From Teichococcus aestuarii (GTDB lineage: Bacteria > Pseudomonadota > Alphaproteobacteria > Acetobacterales > Acetobacteraceae), in assembly GCF_003116135.1 (NCBI RefSeq), contig NZ_PDOA01000006.1, positions 62,001 to 126,000 of the forward strand: 64,000 nucleotides of DNA, read 5' to 3'. The notes under the pieces were generated by a model. That model was given only the letters and a program-made list of their open reading frames with translations, did no database searches and was not told the DNA's origin. The position numbers were made by a program, and so were the translations under genes. Numbering within the stretch: position 1 is the stretch's first letter; each line of letters opens with the position of its first letter. Shown piece by piece: positions 45,599-53,611 of this stretch.

Positions 45599-47732
45599 GC
45601 GCGTCCACCGCCAGCTGACGGGTGCCGTTGCAGATCACCGGGTTCACGTCGATCTCGGCGATGCGGTCCGCATGGTCCGCCGCCAGCTCCGAGACGCGCT
45701 GGACGATGCCGGCCAGGGTGTCGAGATCCACGGCGGGCAGGTTGCGGAAGCCCTCCAGCAGCTTCGCGCCCTTCAGCCGCGCCAGCATCGCCCGCGCCTC
45801 GGCATGGCCCACCGGGGCGAGGGCCACGGCGCTGTCGCGCAGCAGTTCCACCAGGATCCCGCCCAGACCCACCAGCACGGTCGGGCCGAAGAGCGGGTCG
45901 CGCACGGCGCCCACCACCATCTCGATGCCGGCCGGCACCATGGGCTGCACCAGCACGCCGTTGAGGCGCGCACCGGGCGCCGCGCGGGCGGCATTGGCCA
46001 TCACCTCGGCATGGGCGGCGCGCACCGCCGCGGCGTTGCTCAGGTTCAGGCGGATGACACCGGCCTCCGTCTTGTGCGGCAGGTCGGGGGATTCGACCTT
46101 CAGCACCACCGGGTAGCCGGCGGCCTCGGCGGCGGCCACGGCGGCCTCGGCATCGTTCACCAGCGTCTCGGCCACCACGGGCACGCCATAGGCGGCGAGC
46201 ACGGCCTTGGCCTCGCGCTCGGTCAGCACCGGGCCGGAAGCGCGGTCCAGCAGCGCGGCCACGGCCACGGCGGCGCCTTCGGGGGCGGCGCGGCGGCGGT
46301 CCGGCGCGCCCGCCGCGCGGAGCGCCCCGCGCGCCTGCCAGGCGCCGAGCGCCGCCATGCAGCGGTCCATCGAGCGGAACAGCGCCACATGCGGCTGCGC
46401 CTCCGCCTCCCGCGCGCCGGGGCCTTCGAGATACTGGCTGGTCCAGACCACGCAGGCGGGCTTGCCATGCTCGGCGGCAAGCTCGTTCAGCATGGCGAAG
46501 CGTGGCGTGGCGGTGTCGTAGGCATAGCCATTGGGCAGGATCAGCGTGCCGAAGGCGGGGTCGGCCAGCAGCGCGCCGGCGCAGGCGCGGAGCGATTCCG
46601 GGTCGGTCAGCACCTGCGCCGTCACGTCGCAGGGGTTGCGGGCGGAGCCGAATTCCGGGATGCGCGCCTCCAGCACGGCGCGCGCCGCCTCGCCCGGCTG
46701 CGGCATGGCGATGCCGCGCACCTCCGCCCGGTCCGCCGCCATGATGGCCGAGCCGCCGGAGGTGGAGACCACCGCCACCCCCGCCGCGCGCGGCGCCGGC
46801 GCCTTGGCCAGGAAGCCGGCCAGCTCCAGCAGCCCCTCGTATTGCTCGGCCATCACCGCGCCGCTGCGCGCGAAGGCGGCGCGGTAGGCGGCGTCCGACC
46901 CCGCCAGCGAGCCGGTGTGGGAGAGCGCGGCCTCCGCCCCGCTGGCGCCGGTGGCCAGCTTGTGCACCACCAGCGGCTTGTCGTTGGCCCAGGCCAGTTC
47001 GGCGGCCTCCAGCAGGCGGCGCGGGTCCGCCATGCCCTCGAACAGCAGGGCGATGGCCGAGCAGGCGGGATCCTCGGCCAGGGCCGCCACATAGTCGGCC
47101 ACATCGACATCGGCCGAGTTGCCGCAGGTGAGGATGCGGCCGATGGCCACCCCCGCCTCGGTGGCCTGCGCCAGCGCGAAGCCCAGATTGCCCGACTGGC
47201 TGACAATGCCGATGGCCGGGCCGCTGAGCGGCCGCGCCGGGCGCGGCACCGTCATGAAGCTGGCGCCGGCACCGCTCGCATAGTCCACCACCCCCAGGCA
47301 GTTCGGCCCGACCAGCCGCACCCCGCCCTGCCGCGCCCGCGCCACCAGCCGCGCCTGCAATTCCACCCGCTCCGCGCGCCCCGTCTCGGCGAAGCCCGCC
47401 GCGTAGAGCACCAGCGCTCCGGCGCCGAGGGCGATGCACTCCTCCAGCACCGCCTCGGCGGCCTCCAGCGGGGTGGCGGCCACCACGAGGTCCGGCACCT
47501 CCGGCAGGGCGGTGAGGCTGGGGTGGCAGGGGCGCTCGCCCAGCCGGTCGTAGCGCGCATTCACCAGGTGCAGCCGGCCGGTGAAGCCGGAGAGGTGGTG
47601 CACCGTGCGCTCGCCGAAGGAGCCCTTGCGGGCCGAGGCGCCGACCACGGCGATGCTCCGTGGCGAGAGCAGCGGGCGCAGATCGGCCGCGCGGTAGAGC
47701 GGGCGGGAGGCGAGGAAGTGGGCTTCAGGCAT
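45558..47732 (-). CDS. ADP-forming acyl-CoA synthetase (fused alpha-beta)
   Basis: 724-aa acetate-CoA ligase (ADP-forming) family enzyme that makes an acyl-CoA from a carboxylate, CoA and ATP. N-terminal CoA-binding domain 'LLSPRSIAVVGASARKGSFGERTVHHLS', then the ligase part 'IGIVSQSGNLGFALAQ' and the phospho-histidine motif 'LSHTGSLAGSDAAYRAAF' (about 265-285). The C-terminal ATP-grasp half has 'PVVLKVESPDLPHKTEAGVI' and 'VGLGGILVELLRD'. Alpha and beta parts are fused, as in many proteobacteria, where members act on various acids. It follows the Bug receptor at 47795 on the same strand after a hairpin, so it may be the distal gene of the 48845-54930 catabolic block. Confidence 0.88.
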   Translation of the reverse strand: MPEAHFLASRPLYRAADLRPLLSPRSIAVVGASARKGSFGERTVHHLSGFTGRLHLVNARYDRLGERPCHPSLTALPEVPDLVVAATPLEAAEAVLEECIALGAGALVLYAAGFAETGRAERVELQARLVARARQGGVRLVGPNCLGVVDYASGAGASFMTVPRPARPLSGPAIGIVSQSGNLGFALAQATEAGVAIGRILTCGNSADVDVADYVAALAEDPACSAIALLFEGMADPRRLLEAAELAWANDKPLVVHKLATGASGAEAALSHTGSLAGSDAAYRAAFARSGAVMAEQYEGLLELAGFLAKAPAPRAAGVAVVSTSGGSAIMAADRAEVRGIAMPQPGEAARAVLEARIPEFGSARNPCDVTAQVLTDPESLRACAGALLADPAFGTLILPNGYAYDTATPRFAMLNELAAEHGKPACVVWTSQYLEGPGAREAEAQPHVALFRSMDRCMAALGAWQARGALRAAGAPDRRRAAPEGAAVAVAALLDRASGPVLTEREAKAVLAAYGVPVVAETLVNDAEAAVAAAEAAGYPVVLKVESPDLPHKTEAGVIRLNLSNAAAVRAAHAEVMANAARAAPGARLNGVLVQPMVPAGIEMVVGAVRDPLFGPTVLVGLGGILVELLRDSAVALAPVGHAEARAMLARLKGAKLLEGFRNLPAVDLDTLAGIVQRVSELAADHADRIAEIDVNPVICNGTRQLAVDALIALRPPETAPRG

Positions 47733-47759
47733 CGTGTCCAGACTCTCGGGCTTCTTGGT

Positions 47760-47785
47760 CCGGCCGGGCGGCGGCGCCCGGCCGG
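47760..47785 (-). terminator. GC-rich hairpin between Bug receptor and acyl-CoA synthetase
   Basis: A 10-bp perfect stem, CCGGCCGGGC (47760-47769) with GCCCGGCCGG (47776-47785), and a 6-base loop. It lies just after the Bug receptor stop on the minus strand and 28 bases before the synthetase start. No T-tract, so it may attenuate rather than end transcription. Confidence 0.38.
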
Positions 47786-47794
47786 CGGGTGTCC

Positions 47795-48775
47795 CTAGCG
47801 GGGTGCCGTGGCGGCGAGGCGCTGCACCAGCGGGCGCCAGCGCTCCATCTCGGTGCGCAGGAAGGTGGCGAAATCCTCCGGCGAGCCGCCAGCGACGTAT
47901 TGCGCCTCCGCCAGCAGCCGCTCGCGCAGCGCCTGCGCTTCCATGGCCTTCAGCGCGGCGGCGTTCAGCGCCGCCACGGCCTCGGGCGGGGTGCGGGCGG
48001 GGGCGAGCAGGCCGAACCAGGTCTGCGCCACCATGTTCGGGCCGAACTCGGAGAAGTTGGGGATGTCGGGCGTCGCCGCCACGCGTTGCTCGCCCGTCCA
48101 GCCGATGATGTGGGCGCGGCCCGAGCGGTGCGCGTTGAGGCCGGAGCTGCCGCCCACCACGATGGCGTCCAGCGTGCCGCCCAGCAGGTCGGTGAGCTGC
48201 TGGGAATCGCCGCGATAGGTCACCTCGGTGAGCCGGATGCCCATCCCCTCGAAGGCGACGATGGCGGCGATGTTGTTGAAGCTGGTGGGGCCATTCGAGC
48301 CGTAGTTCAGCTTGCCCGGCTGCTTCTTCGCCAGCGCGACGAATTCGGGGATGGTCTTCGGCAGCCCGCTCTTCACCGCCACGGCGAAGGGCAGCTTGGA
48401 GACCAGCACGACGGGCGCGAAATCCTCCGGCTTGTAGGGCAGCCGGTCTGGCAGCAGCGGGTTCAGCGTCAGCGTGGTGCCGGAGGACATCAGCAGCGTG
48501 TGCCCGTCCGGCGCCGCGCGGGCCACCGCCTCGGCGCCGATGATGGTCTGCGCGCCGGGCTTGTTCTCGATGATCACCGGCTGCCCCAGCAGGGGCGCCA
48601 TGCTGTCCGCCATGGTGCGGGCCGCGACGTCGGTGGAGCCGCCCGGCGGGAAGGGGACCACGATGGTCACCGGCCGCGTCGGGAAGGCCGCCGCGCGGGC
48701 CGGGCGCGGCCGGGCGGCGGCGGCACCGCCTAGCGCCAGGGCGGTGGCCGCCCGCAGAACATCTCGTCTTTCCAT
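47795..48775 (-). CDS. Bug-family tripartite tricarboxylate transporter receptor
   Basis: 326-aa Bug receptor, signal MERRDVLRAATALALGGAAAARPRPARAA (cleavage near residue 29, twin-Arg-like start). Motifs 'VTIVVPFPPGGSTDVAARTMAD', 'VIIENKPGAQTIIGAEAVARA' and 'LTEVTYRGDSQQLTDLLGGTLDAIV' are in order; the usual 'PYRG' is 'TYRG'. AGGAGGA sits just before ATG 48775. Co-directional with the acyl-CoA catabolic genes upstream (69-base gap) and the acyl-CoA synthetase downstream, suggesting capture of the acid that is activated next. No membrane partners nearby. Confidence 0.9.
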   Translation of the reverse strand: MERRDVLRAATALALGGAAAARPRPARAAAFPTRPVTIVVPFPPGGSTDVAARTMADSMAPLLGQPVIIENKPGAQTIIGAEAVARAAPDGHTLLMSSGTTLTLNPLLPDRLPYKPEDFAPVVLVSKLPFAVAVKSGLPKTIPEFVALAKKQPGKLNYGSNGPTSFNNIAAIVAFEGMGIRLTEVTYRGDSQQLTDLLGGTLDAIVVGGSSGLNAHRSGRAHIIGWTGEQRVAATPDIPNFSEFGPNMVAQTWFGLLAPARTPPEAVAALNAAALKAMEAQALRERLLAEAQYVAGGSPEDFATFLRTEMERWRPLVQRLAATAPR

Positions 48776-48844
48776 GGTGTCCTCCTGTTGCCGCGGCCGC
48801 TCATTCAGGCGGCGGCCGCTGGCGGGTGGTCTGTGGTGCCGCGC

Positions 48845-49618
48845 CTATTCGAGCAGGCTGTCGCGCAGCGCGGCGCGGCGGGGCGCGTCCAGCCCCAGCG
48901 CGGCCTCGAGGAAGGCGTCGGTATCCGCGTGGCCGCGCAGCGCCGTCGCCAGCGCCGCTTCCAGCAGTGGCGCGTGGGCGCGCTTCAGCGCCTCGGAGAC
49001 GGCGGGCGGCGTGCCGGGCGGCAGCGCGGCGTGACCGTCCCAGAAGCGGTTGGTGGCGAGGTAGTCCTCCAGGATGGTCTCGCGCGGCACGCCGAGCGCC
49101 GTCAGCAGCAGGGCGGCGCCGAAGCCGGTGCGGTCCTTGCCCGCCGAGCAGTGGAACACCAGCGGCCGCCGCTCCGGTTGCAGCAGCAGGCCGAACAGCG
49201 CGCGGTACTGCGGCAGCTTGCTGGTGGCATAGGCCTGGTAGGCCTGCCCCAGCAGCCCCACCACATCCTCGCCCGTCGCCTCGGCGCGGGCCAGGATGTC
49301 GCGCAGCGCGGCGCCGACGGTGGGCTCGATCGGCAGCGGCACGACCTCCGGCCCGCCTTCCGGCAGGCGGGAGGGCGCGCGGGCGCGCTCCTTCTCGCCG
49401 CGCAGGTCGCACACCGTGCGCAGGCCGAGCCGCCCCAGCACCACGAGATCGGCCTCGGTCAGCGCATGCAGCGCGGCGGCGCGGAACACCTGCCCGAAGC
49501 GCACCCGCCGCCCATCGGCGGCGCGGTAGCCGCCGAGGTCGCGCAGGTTGGTGCAGCCCTCCAGCAGCACGCGGCGCGGCAGCACCTCATCGCGGGCGGC
49601 GGCGTGGTCCATGCTCAT
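48845..49618 (-). CDS. tyrosine/dual-specificity-type protein phosphatase (MptpB/Siw14-like)
   Basis: 257-aa cysteine phosphatase of the atypical bacterial tyrosine-phosphatase family. N-terminal 'EGCTNLRDLGGYRAADGRRVRFGQVFRAA' is the family hallmark. The P-loop 'VFHCSAGKDRTGFGAALLL' contains nucleophile Cys157 and Arg163 and has the HCxxGKxR form, with a Lys, seen in MptpB-like enzymes that also act on phosphoinositides. No signal peptide. It is coupled by ATGA (49615-49618) to the enoyl-CoA hydratase gene. A phosphatase at the end of an acyl-CoA operon is unexpected; the substrate might be a phosphorylated metabolite rather than a protein. Confidence 0.85.
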   Translation of the reverse strand: MSMDHAAARDEVLPRRVLLEGCTNLRDLGGYRAADGRRVRFGQVFRAAALHALTEADLVVLGRLGLRTVCDLRGEKERARAPSRLPEGGPEVVPLPIEPTVGAALRDILARAEATGEDVVGLLGQAYQAYATSKLPQYRALFGLLLQPERRPLVFHCSAGKDRTGFGAALLLTALGVPRETILEDYLATNRFWDGHAALPPGTPPAVSEALKRAHAPLLEAALATALRGHADTDAFLEAALGLDAPRRAALRDSLLE

Positions 49619-50409
49619 CGCCCCTGGAACTGCGCGGGGCGCTTCTCGAACCAGGATTGCAGCGCCTCGCGATGATCATCCGTGCTGTGCGCCAGCGCCT
49701 GGTAGGCGGCGGACAGCTCCAGCAGCGAGGAGAGGCGCATATGCTGCCCCTCGCGCAGCAGCCGCTTGGTCAGGCGCAGCACCTGCGGCGGGTTGCGGGC
49801 GATGCGCGCCGCCAGCGAGCGCGCCTCCTCCATCAGCAGTCCGTCCGGCACCACGCGGGAGATCAGGCCGCAGGCCAGCGCCGCCTTCGCGTCCAGCCGG
49901 TCGCCGGTGAAGGCCATCTCGGCGGCCATCGACTGCCCCACGGCGCGCGGCAGCAGCCAGGCCCCGCCATCGCCCGGCACGATGCCGACGCTCACGAAGC
50001 TCTCGGCATAGGAGGAGCTTTCGGCGCCGATGCGGATGTCGCACATGCAGGCGAGGTCGAGCCCCGCGCCGATCGCCGGGCCGTTCACCGCGGCGATGGT
50101 CGGCACGTCAAGCTCGTAGAGCGCCAGTGGGATCTTCTGGATTCCCCGCCGGTAGCTGTCGCGGATCTCGGCCGGCGGCATGCCGTAGCGGTCGCGCATC
50201 GCCTTGAGGTCGCCGCCGGCCGAGAAGGCGCTGCCGGCGCCGGTGAGGATCACCGCGCGCACGTCGCGCTCGGCGGCGATCCAGGCGCAGGCCTCGGTGA
50301 AGGCCTCCGTGCTGCCGCCCTCGATGGAGAGCGCGTTGCGCTTCTCCGGCATGTTCATCGTCAGGGTGACGATGGGGCCGTCGCGGGCGATGGTCAGGAA
50401 GTCGTTCAA
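49615..50409 (-). CDS. enoyl-CoA hydratase/isomerase family protein
   Basis: 264-aa crotonase. 'AVILTGAGSAFSAGGDLKAM' is the oxyanion-hole segment and 'AVNGPAIGAGLDLACMCDIRI' follows. The two glutamates of rat-type hydratases are not conserved: the first is replaced by Asp in 'GAGLDLAC', and the position of the second is Phe in 'AESFVSVGIVPGDGG'. The 'PGDGG' acid is a known alternative catalytic site in isomerases and related crotonases, so isomerase or other activity is possible. The start is TTG 50409 with GAGGAG upstream and a TTGA overlap with the preceding gene; downstream ATGs would cut into the fold. Confidence 0.87.
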   Translation of the reverse strand: MNDFLTIARDGPIVTLTMNMPEKRNALSIEGGSTEAFTEACAWIAAERDVRAVILTGAGSAFSAGGDLKAMRDRYGMPPAEIRDSYRRGIQKIPLALYELDVPTIAAVNGPAIGAGLDLACMCDIRIGAESSSYAESFVSVGIVPGDGGAWLLPRAVGQSMAAEMAFTGDRLDAKAALACGLISRVVPDGLLMEEARSLAARIARNPPQVLRLTKRLLREGQHMRLSSLLELSAAYQALAHSTDDHREALQSWFEKRPAQFQGR

Positions 50410-51431
50410 GGCGTCGTCTCCTCAAGCGGCGGGGGCGCGAGCCGGGCGCGCACGAAGGCCAGGGATTCGGCGTCAGCCCCGCGCAGGAACTCGGCGCCCA
50501 GCCAGGCATTCCAATGGCCCTCGGCCCCGAAGCGCAGCCTGCCCCGGTGCAGCAGCCCGGTCCAGAGATGCAGGTCCACCTCGGCGGTGATGCCCATGGC
50601 GCCGTGCACCGCATGCGCGATGCCGGCGGCGCGCGAGGCTGCCTCGCCGATGCGCGCCTTGGCGGCGGCGACGCGCGCCGTGTCGAGCCCCGCCACGCCC
50701 GATCCGCCCGGCAGCGCCGCGAGCTGGGCGGCGATGCGCGCGGCGAAGACATCCTCCGTCATCAGGCTGATCTGCTGCTGCACGGCCTGGAAGGCGGCGA
50801 TGGGGCGGCCGAACTGGCGGCGCTCCCCGGCATAGCGCACCGTCTCCTCCAGCATGCGCTCCAGCGCGCCGGCCATGCCGGCCAGTGTGGCGAAGGCGCC
50901 GGCGGCCAGCCAGTCCGCTTGCGGCAGCGCGCGCGCATTCCCGGCCGAGGCCCAGCGCAGCACGGCGCCATAGGAGGAACTGTCCTCCCGCGTGGCGCCG
51001 TCGGCGGGCAGCAGCCACGCGCCGCCCTCCGGCCGGGGCAGCAGCACCCAGGCCGCCGGCCCCGCCGCCGCGATCCGGCCGCGCGGCACTTCGCCCGGCA
51101 GCGCCTCGGCCAGCGCGATGGGGCCGGGCGGCACCTCAAGCCCGGCGCCGGCCAGGGCAGCGCGGGCAAGCATGGTCTCGCCCAGCGGCAGGGGGGCCGC
51201 GGCGCGGCCGGCGGCAAGCAGCACGGGCAGCGCCTCGGAAAGCGCGAGCCCGGCGCCGCCGGCCGCCTCCGGCACCAGCGCGTCGGCGAAGCCGGCCTCC
51301 TCCACCGCGGCCCACAGCGCATCGGCGGGGCCGCCCTCTTGGATGGCCCGCACGGCGGCGGGGGCGGCATGGCGCGCGAACAGCTCCGCCGCGGCCCGGG
51401 CCAGCAGGTCGTCGGTCATCACGGCGTCCAT
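50406..51431 (-). CDS. acyl-CoA dehydrogenase, small partner of a heteromeric pair
   Basis: 341-aa acyl-CoA dehydrogenase family member, shorter than usual and poor in the middle beta domain (low-complexity Ala/Pro/Gly region about 90-165). Conserved C-terminal helices are present: 'YAGERRQFGRPIAAFQAVQQQISLM' and 'IAHAVHGAMGITAEVDLHLWTGLLHRGRL'. Such short members often pair with a full-length one as an alpha2-beta2 enzyme (as FadE pairs do), where only one subunit is catalytic. The full-length partner is encoded immediately upstream, overlapping by one base (TGATG at 51429-51433). An ATG four codons later is a possible start. Confidence 0.87.
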   Translation of the reverse strand: MDAVMTDDLLARAAAELFARHAAPAAVRAIQEGGPADALWAAVEEAGFADALVPEAAGGAGLALSEALPVLLAAGRAAAPLPLGETMLARAALAGAGLEVPPGPIALAEALPGEVPRGRIAAAGPAAWVLLPRPEGGAWLLPADGATREDSSSYGAVLRWASAGNARALPQADWLAAGAFATLAGMAGALERMLEETVRYAGERRQFGRPIAAFQAVQQQISLMTEDVFAARIAAQLAALPGGSGVAGLDTARVAAAKARIGEAASRAAGIAHAVHGAMGITAEVDLHLWTGLLHRGRLRFGAEGHWNAWLGAEFLRGADAESLAFVRARLAPPPLEETTP

Positions 51432-52579
51432 CAGCGCAACCCCATGCCGCGCGCGATCATGCCGCGCAGGATTTCCCGTGTGCCGCCGCGCAGCGAATAG
51501 GAGGGCGCCATGGCGCTGGTATAGGCCAGGGCGCGCAGCAGCGCGGCGGGCGGCTCGCGCGCCGGGTCGGCGCCCAGCCGGTCCTCCAGCAGGGCGGGGA
51601 CAGCCTGCTCGAACTCGGTGCCGAGGTCCTTCACCAGCGCCGCCTCCACCACCGGGCTCTCACCGCGCACCAGGCGGTCCGTCACGGCCACCGACATGGC
51701 GCGCAGCACGGCCAGATGCCCGAGCAGCCGTCCGAGCAGCGCGGTGGAGGCCGCGTCCGCCGCCCCCGCCCGCAGCCAGCCGATCCATTCGTCGAGCAGC
51801 ACGGCGGAGGAGAGCACGCGCTCCGGCCCGCTGCGCTCGAAGGCCAGCTCGGCATTCACCTGCGCCCAGCCAGCGCCCTCCTCGCCGACCAGCGCGTCCT
51901 CCGGCAGCAGCACATCCTCGAACACCACCTCGGAGAAATGCGCGTCGCCCGCCAGGTCGCGGATCGGGCTGATGCGCACGCCGGGCAGCGAGAGGTCGAT
52001 GATGAACTGCGACAGCCCCTTGTGCCGGTCCTGCGCCGTGCCGGAGCTGCGCACCAGCGCGATCATGTAATGCGAGTGGTGCGCGTTGGTGGTCCAGATC
52101 TTGGCGCCGTTCAGCCGCCAGCCGCCCGCCTCGCGCACCGCCCGGGTGCTGACGCTGGCGAGGTCCGAGCCGGTGTCCGGCTCGCTCATGCCGATGCAGA
52201 AGAAGCTCTCGCCGCGGCAGATGCGCGGCAGGTGGAAGCGCCGCTGCGCCTCCGTGCCGAAGCGCAGGATCAGCGGCCCGCTCTGCCGGTCGGCGATCCA
52301 GTGGGCGGAGACGGGGGCGCCGGCGGCGAGCAGCTCCTCCACCAGCACATAGCGGGCGAAGGGGCCGCGGCCGGCGCCGCCATATTCCTCCGGGAAGGTG
52401 AGGCCGAGCCAGCCCTGCCCGCCCAGGGCGCGGCTGAAGCCGGCATCGAACCCCATCCAGGAGCGGGCGCGCCGCTCGGGCGGGATCTGCGGCACGTGCT
52501 CCGCCAGGAAGGCGCGGATGGCCGGGCGCAGCGCCTCGTCCTCGGCCGGGATGGCGGACAGCGGCAGGGCGGCGAGCAT
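51431..52579 (-). CDS. acyl-CoA dehydrogenase, full-length partner
   Basis: 382-aa acyl-CoA dehydrogenase. 'GLTFPEEYGGAG' near 60, FAD/acyl motif 'CIGMSEPDTGSDLAS' and 'GWRLNGAKIWTTNAHHSHYMIALVRSS' near 130-180, 'HFSEVVFEDVLLPEDALVGEEGAGW', and C-terminal 'SLRGGTREILRGMIARGMGL' that ends the FAD site. It introduces a double bond next to a CoA thioester, and together with the small partner it probably forms one enzyme. The substrate is the acid activated by the CoA-transferase encoded upstream. AAGGGAAG precedes ATG 52579. Confidence 0.9.
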   Translation of the reverse strand: MLAALPLSAIPAEDEALRPAIRAFLAEHVPQIPPERRARSWMGFDAGFSRALGGQGWLGLTFPEEYGGAGRGPFARYVLVEELLAAGAPVSAHWIADRQSGPLILRFGTEAQRRFHLPRICRGESFFCIGMSEPDTGSDLASVSTRAVREAGGWRLNGAKIWTTNAHHSHYMIALVRSSGTAQDRHKGLSQFIIDLSLPGVRISPIRDLAGDAHFSEVVFEDVLLPEDALVGEEGAGWAQVNAELAFERSGPERVLSSAVLLDEWIGWLRAGAADAASTALLGRLLGHLAVLRAMSVAVTDRLVRGESPVVEAALVKDLGTEFEQAVPALLEDRLGADPAREPPAALLRALAYTSAMAPSYSLRGGTREILRGMIARGMGLR

Positions 52580-52597
52580 GGCTTCGTTGTCTTCCCT

Positions 52598-53611
52598 TCA
52601 GTCCAGCCGGACGCCGCTCTCGGCGATGACCCTGCCCCAGCGGGCCGTCTCGGAACGCAGATACGCGCCATAGGATTCCGGCGTGCCGCCCAGCGGCTCG
52701 GTACCCTGGCCGGCGAGGCGGGCGCGCACATCGGCATCGGCCAGGGCGGCCAGAACGGCGCCGTTCAGCCGGGCGACGATGGCCTCCGGCGTGCGCGCAG
52801 GCAGCATCATCCCCTGCCAGGCTCCCACCTCGAAGCCGGGCATCAGGGTCTCCGCCAGGGCCGGCACATCGGGCAGCGGCGCGATGCGGCGCGGGCTGGT
52901 GACGGCCAGCGCCCGCAGGCGGCCATCGCGGATCAGCGGAAGGGCGGAATTCACCGTGTCGGTGAGGAACTGCACGCGGCCGGCGGCGGCATCCAGCAGC
53001 GCCGGCGCGCTGCCGCGATAGGGCACGTGCACCGCCTCCAGCCCCTGGGCGCGCAGCAGCATGAAGGCGGCGAGATGGGTGACGTTGCCATTGCCCGCCG
53101 AGCCATAGGTGAGCTGCCCCGGCCGTGCCCTGAGATGCGCGACGAAGCCCGCCACGTCCTGCACCGGCAGCTCGGCGTTCACCGCCAGCACCAGCGGGAT
53201 GGTGGCCGTCAGCGCCACGGGCCGCAGGTCGCGCAGCGCGTCATAGGGCAGCTGGGCATAGAGCGCCGGGCTGAGCGCGATGGAGGAGGTGTTGTAGAGC
53301 ACCGTGTAGCCGTCGGGCTCCGCCTTGGCCACGGCGTCGTTGCCGATGTTGCCATTGGCCCCGGGCCGGTTCTCGGCCACCACGGCCTGGCCGATCTCGC
53401 GGCCGATCCGCTCGGCCAGCACGCGCGCGACGATGTCGGTCGGGCCGCCGGGCGGGAAGGGGATGATCAGCCGGACGGGGCGCTGCGGCCAGGCATGAGC
53501 CTGGGCATGACCCTGGGCCTGGGCCTGGGCGGCAGGATTGGCCGCGAGGGCCGCGGGCAAGGTGGCGGCGGCCAGCAGGGCGCGGCGCCCGACGAGCGGA
53601 GAGGACGTCAT
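52598..53611 (-). CDS. Bug-family tripartite tricarboxylate transporter receptor
   Basis: 337-aa Bug receptor with signal peptide (RRALLAAATLPAALAANPAAQA). After the signal comes a repetitive 'AQAQAQGHAQAHAW' stretch, then 'PVRLIIPFPPGGPTDIVARVLAE', 'VVAENRPGANGNIGNDAVAKA' and 'VHVPYRGSAPALLDAAAGRVQFL'. ATG 53611 overlaps the CoA-transferase stop (ATGA, 53608-53611); a frame further upstream to 53656 is spurious. Placed between CoA-transferase and dehydrogenase genes, it is likely the uptake receptor for this pathway's acid. Confidence 0.9.
   Translation of the reverse strand: MTSSPLVGRRALLAAATLPAALAANPAAQAQAQGHAQAHAWPQRPVRLIIPFPPGGPTDIVARVLAERIGREIGQAVVAENRPGANGNIGNDAVAKAEPDGYTVLYNTSSIALSPALYAQLPYDALRDLRPVALTATIPLVLAVNAELPVQDVAGFVAHLRARPGQLTYGSAGNGNVTHLAAFMLLRAQGLEAVHVPYRGSAPALLDAAAGRVQFLTDTVNSALPLIRDGRLRALAVTSPRRIAPLPDVPALAETLMPGFEVGAWQGMMLPARTPEAIVARLNGAVLAALADADVRARLAGQGTEPLGGTPESYGAYLRSETARWGRVIAESGVRLD

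Noticed and set aside
43315-45618. Plus-strand frame of 767 codons over the dehydrogenase and quinone oxidoreductase genes
   Set aside because: It reads the second gene in a wrong frame and the first as antisense; no motif found.
48793-48819. Pair of GCGGCCGC sequences forming a stem between the phosphatase and Bug receptor genes
   Set aside because: Each copy is a self-palindrome expected in such GC-rich DNA, and there is no T-run; not called a terminator.
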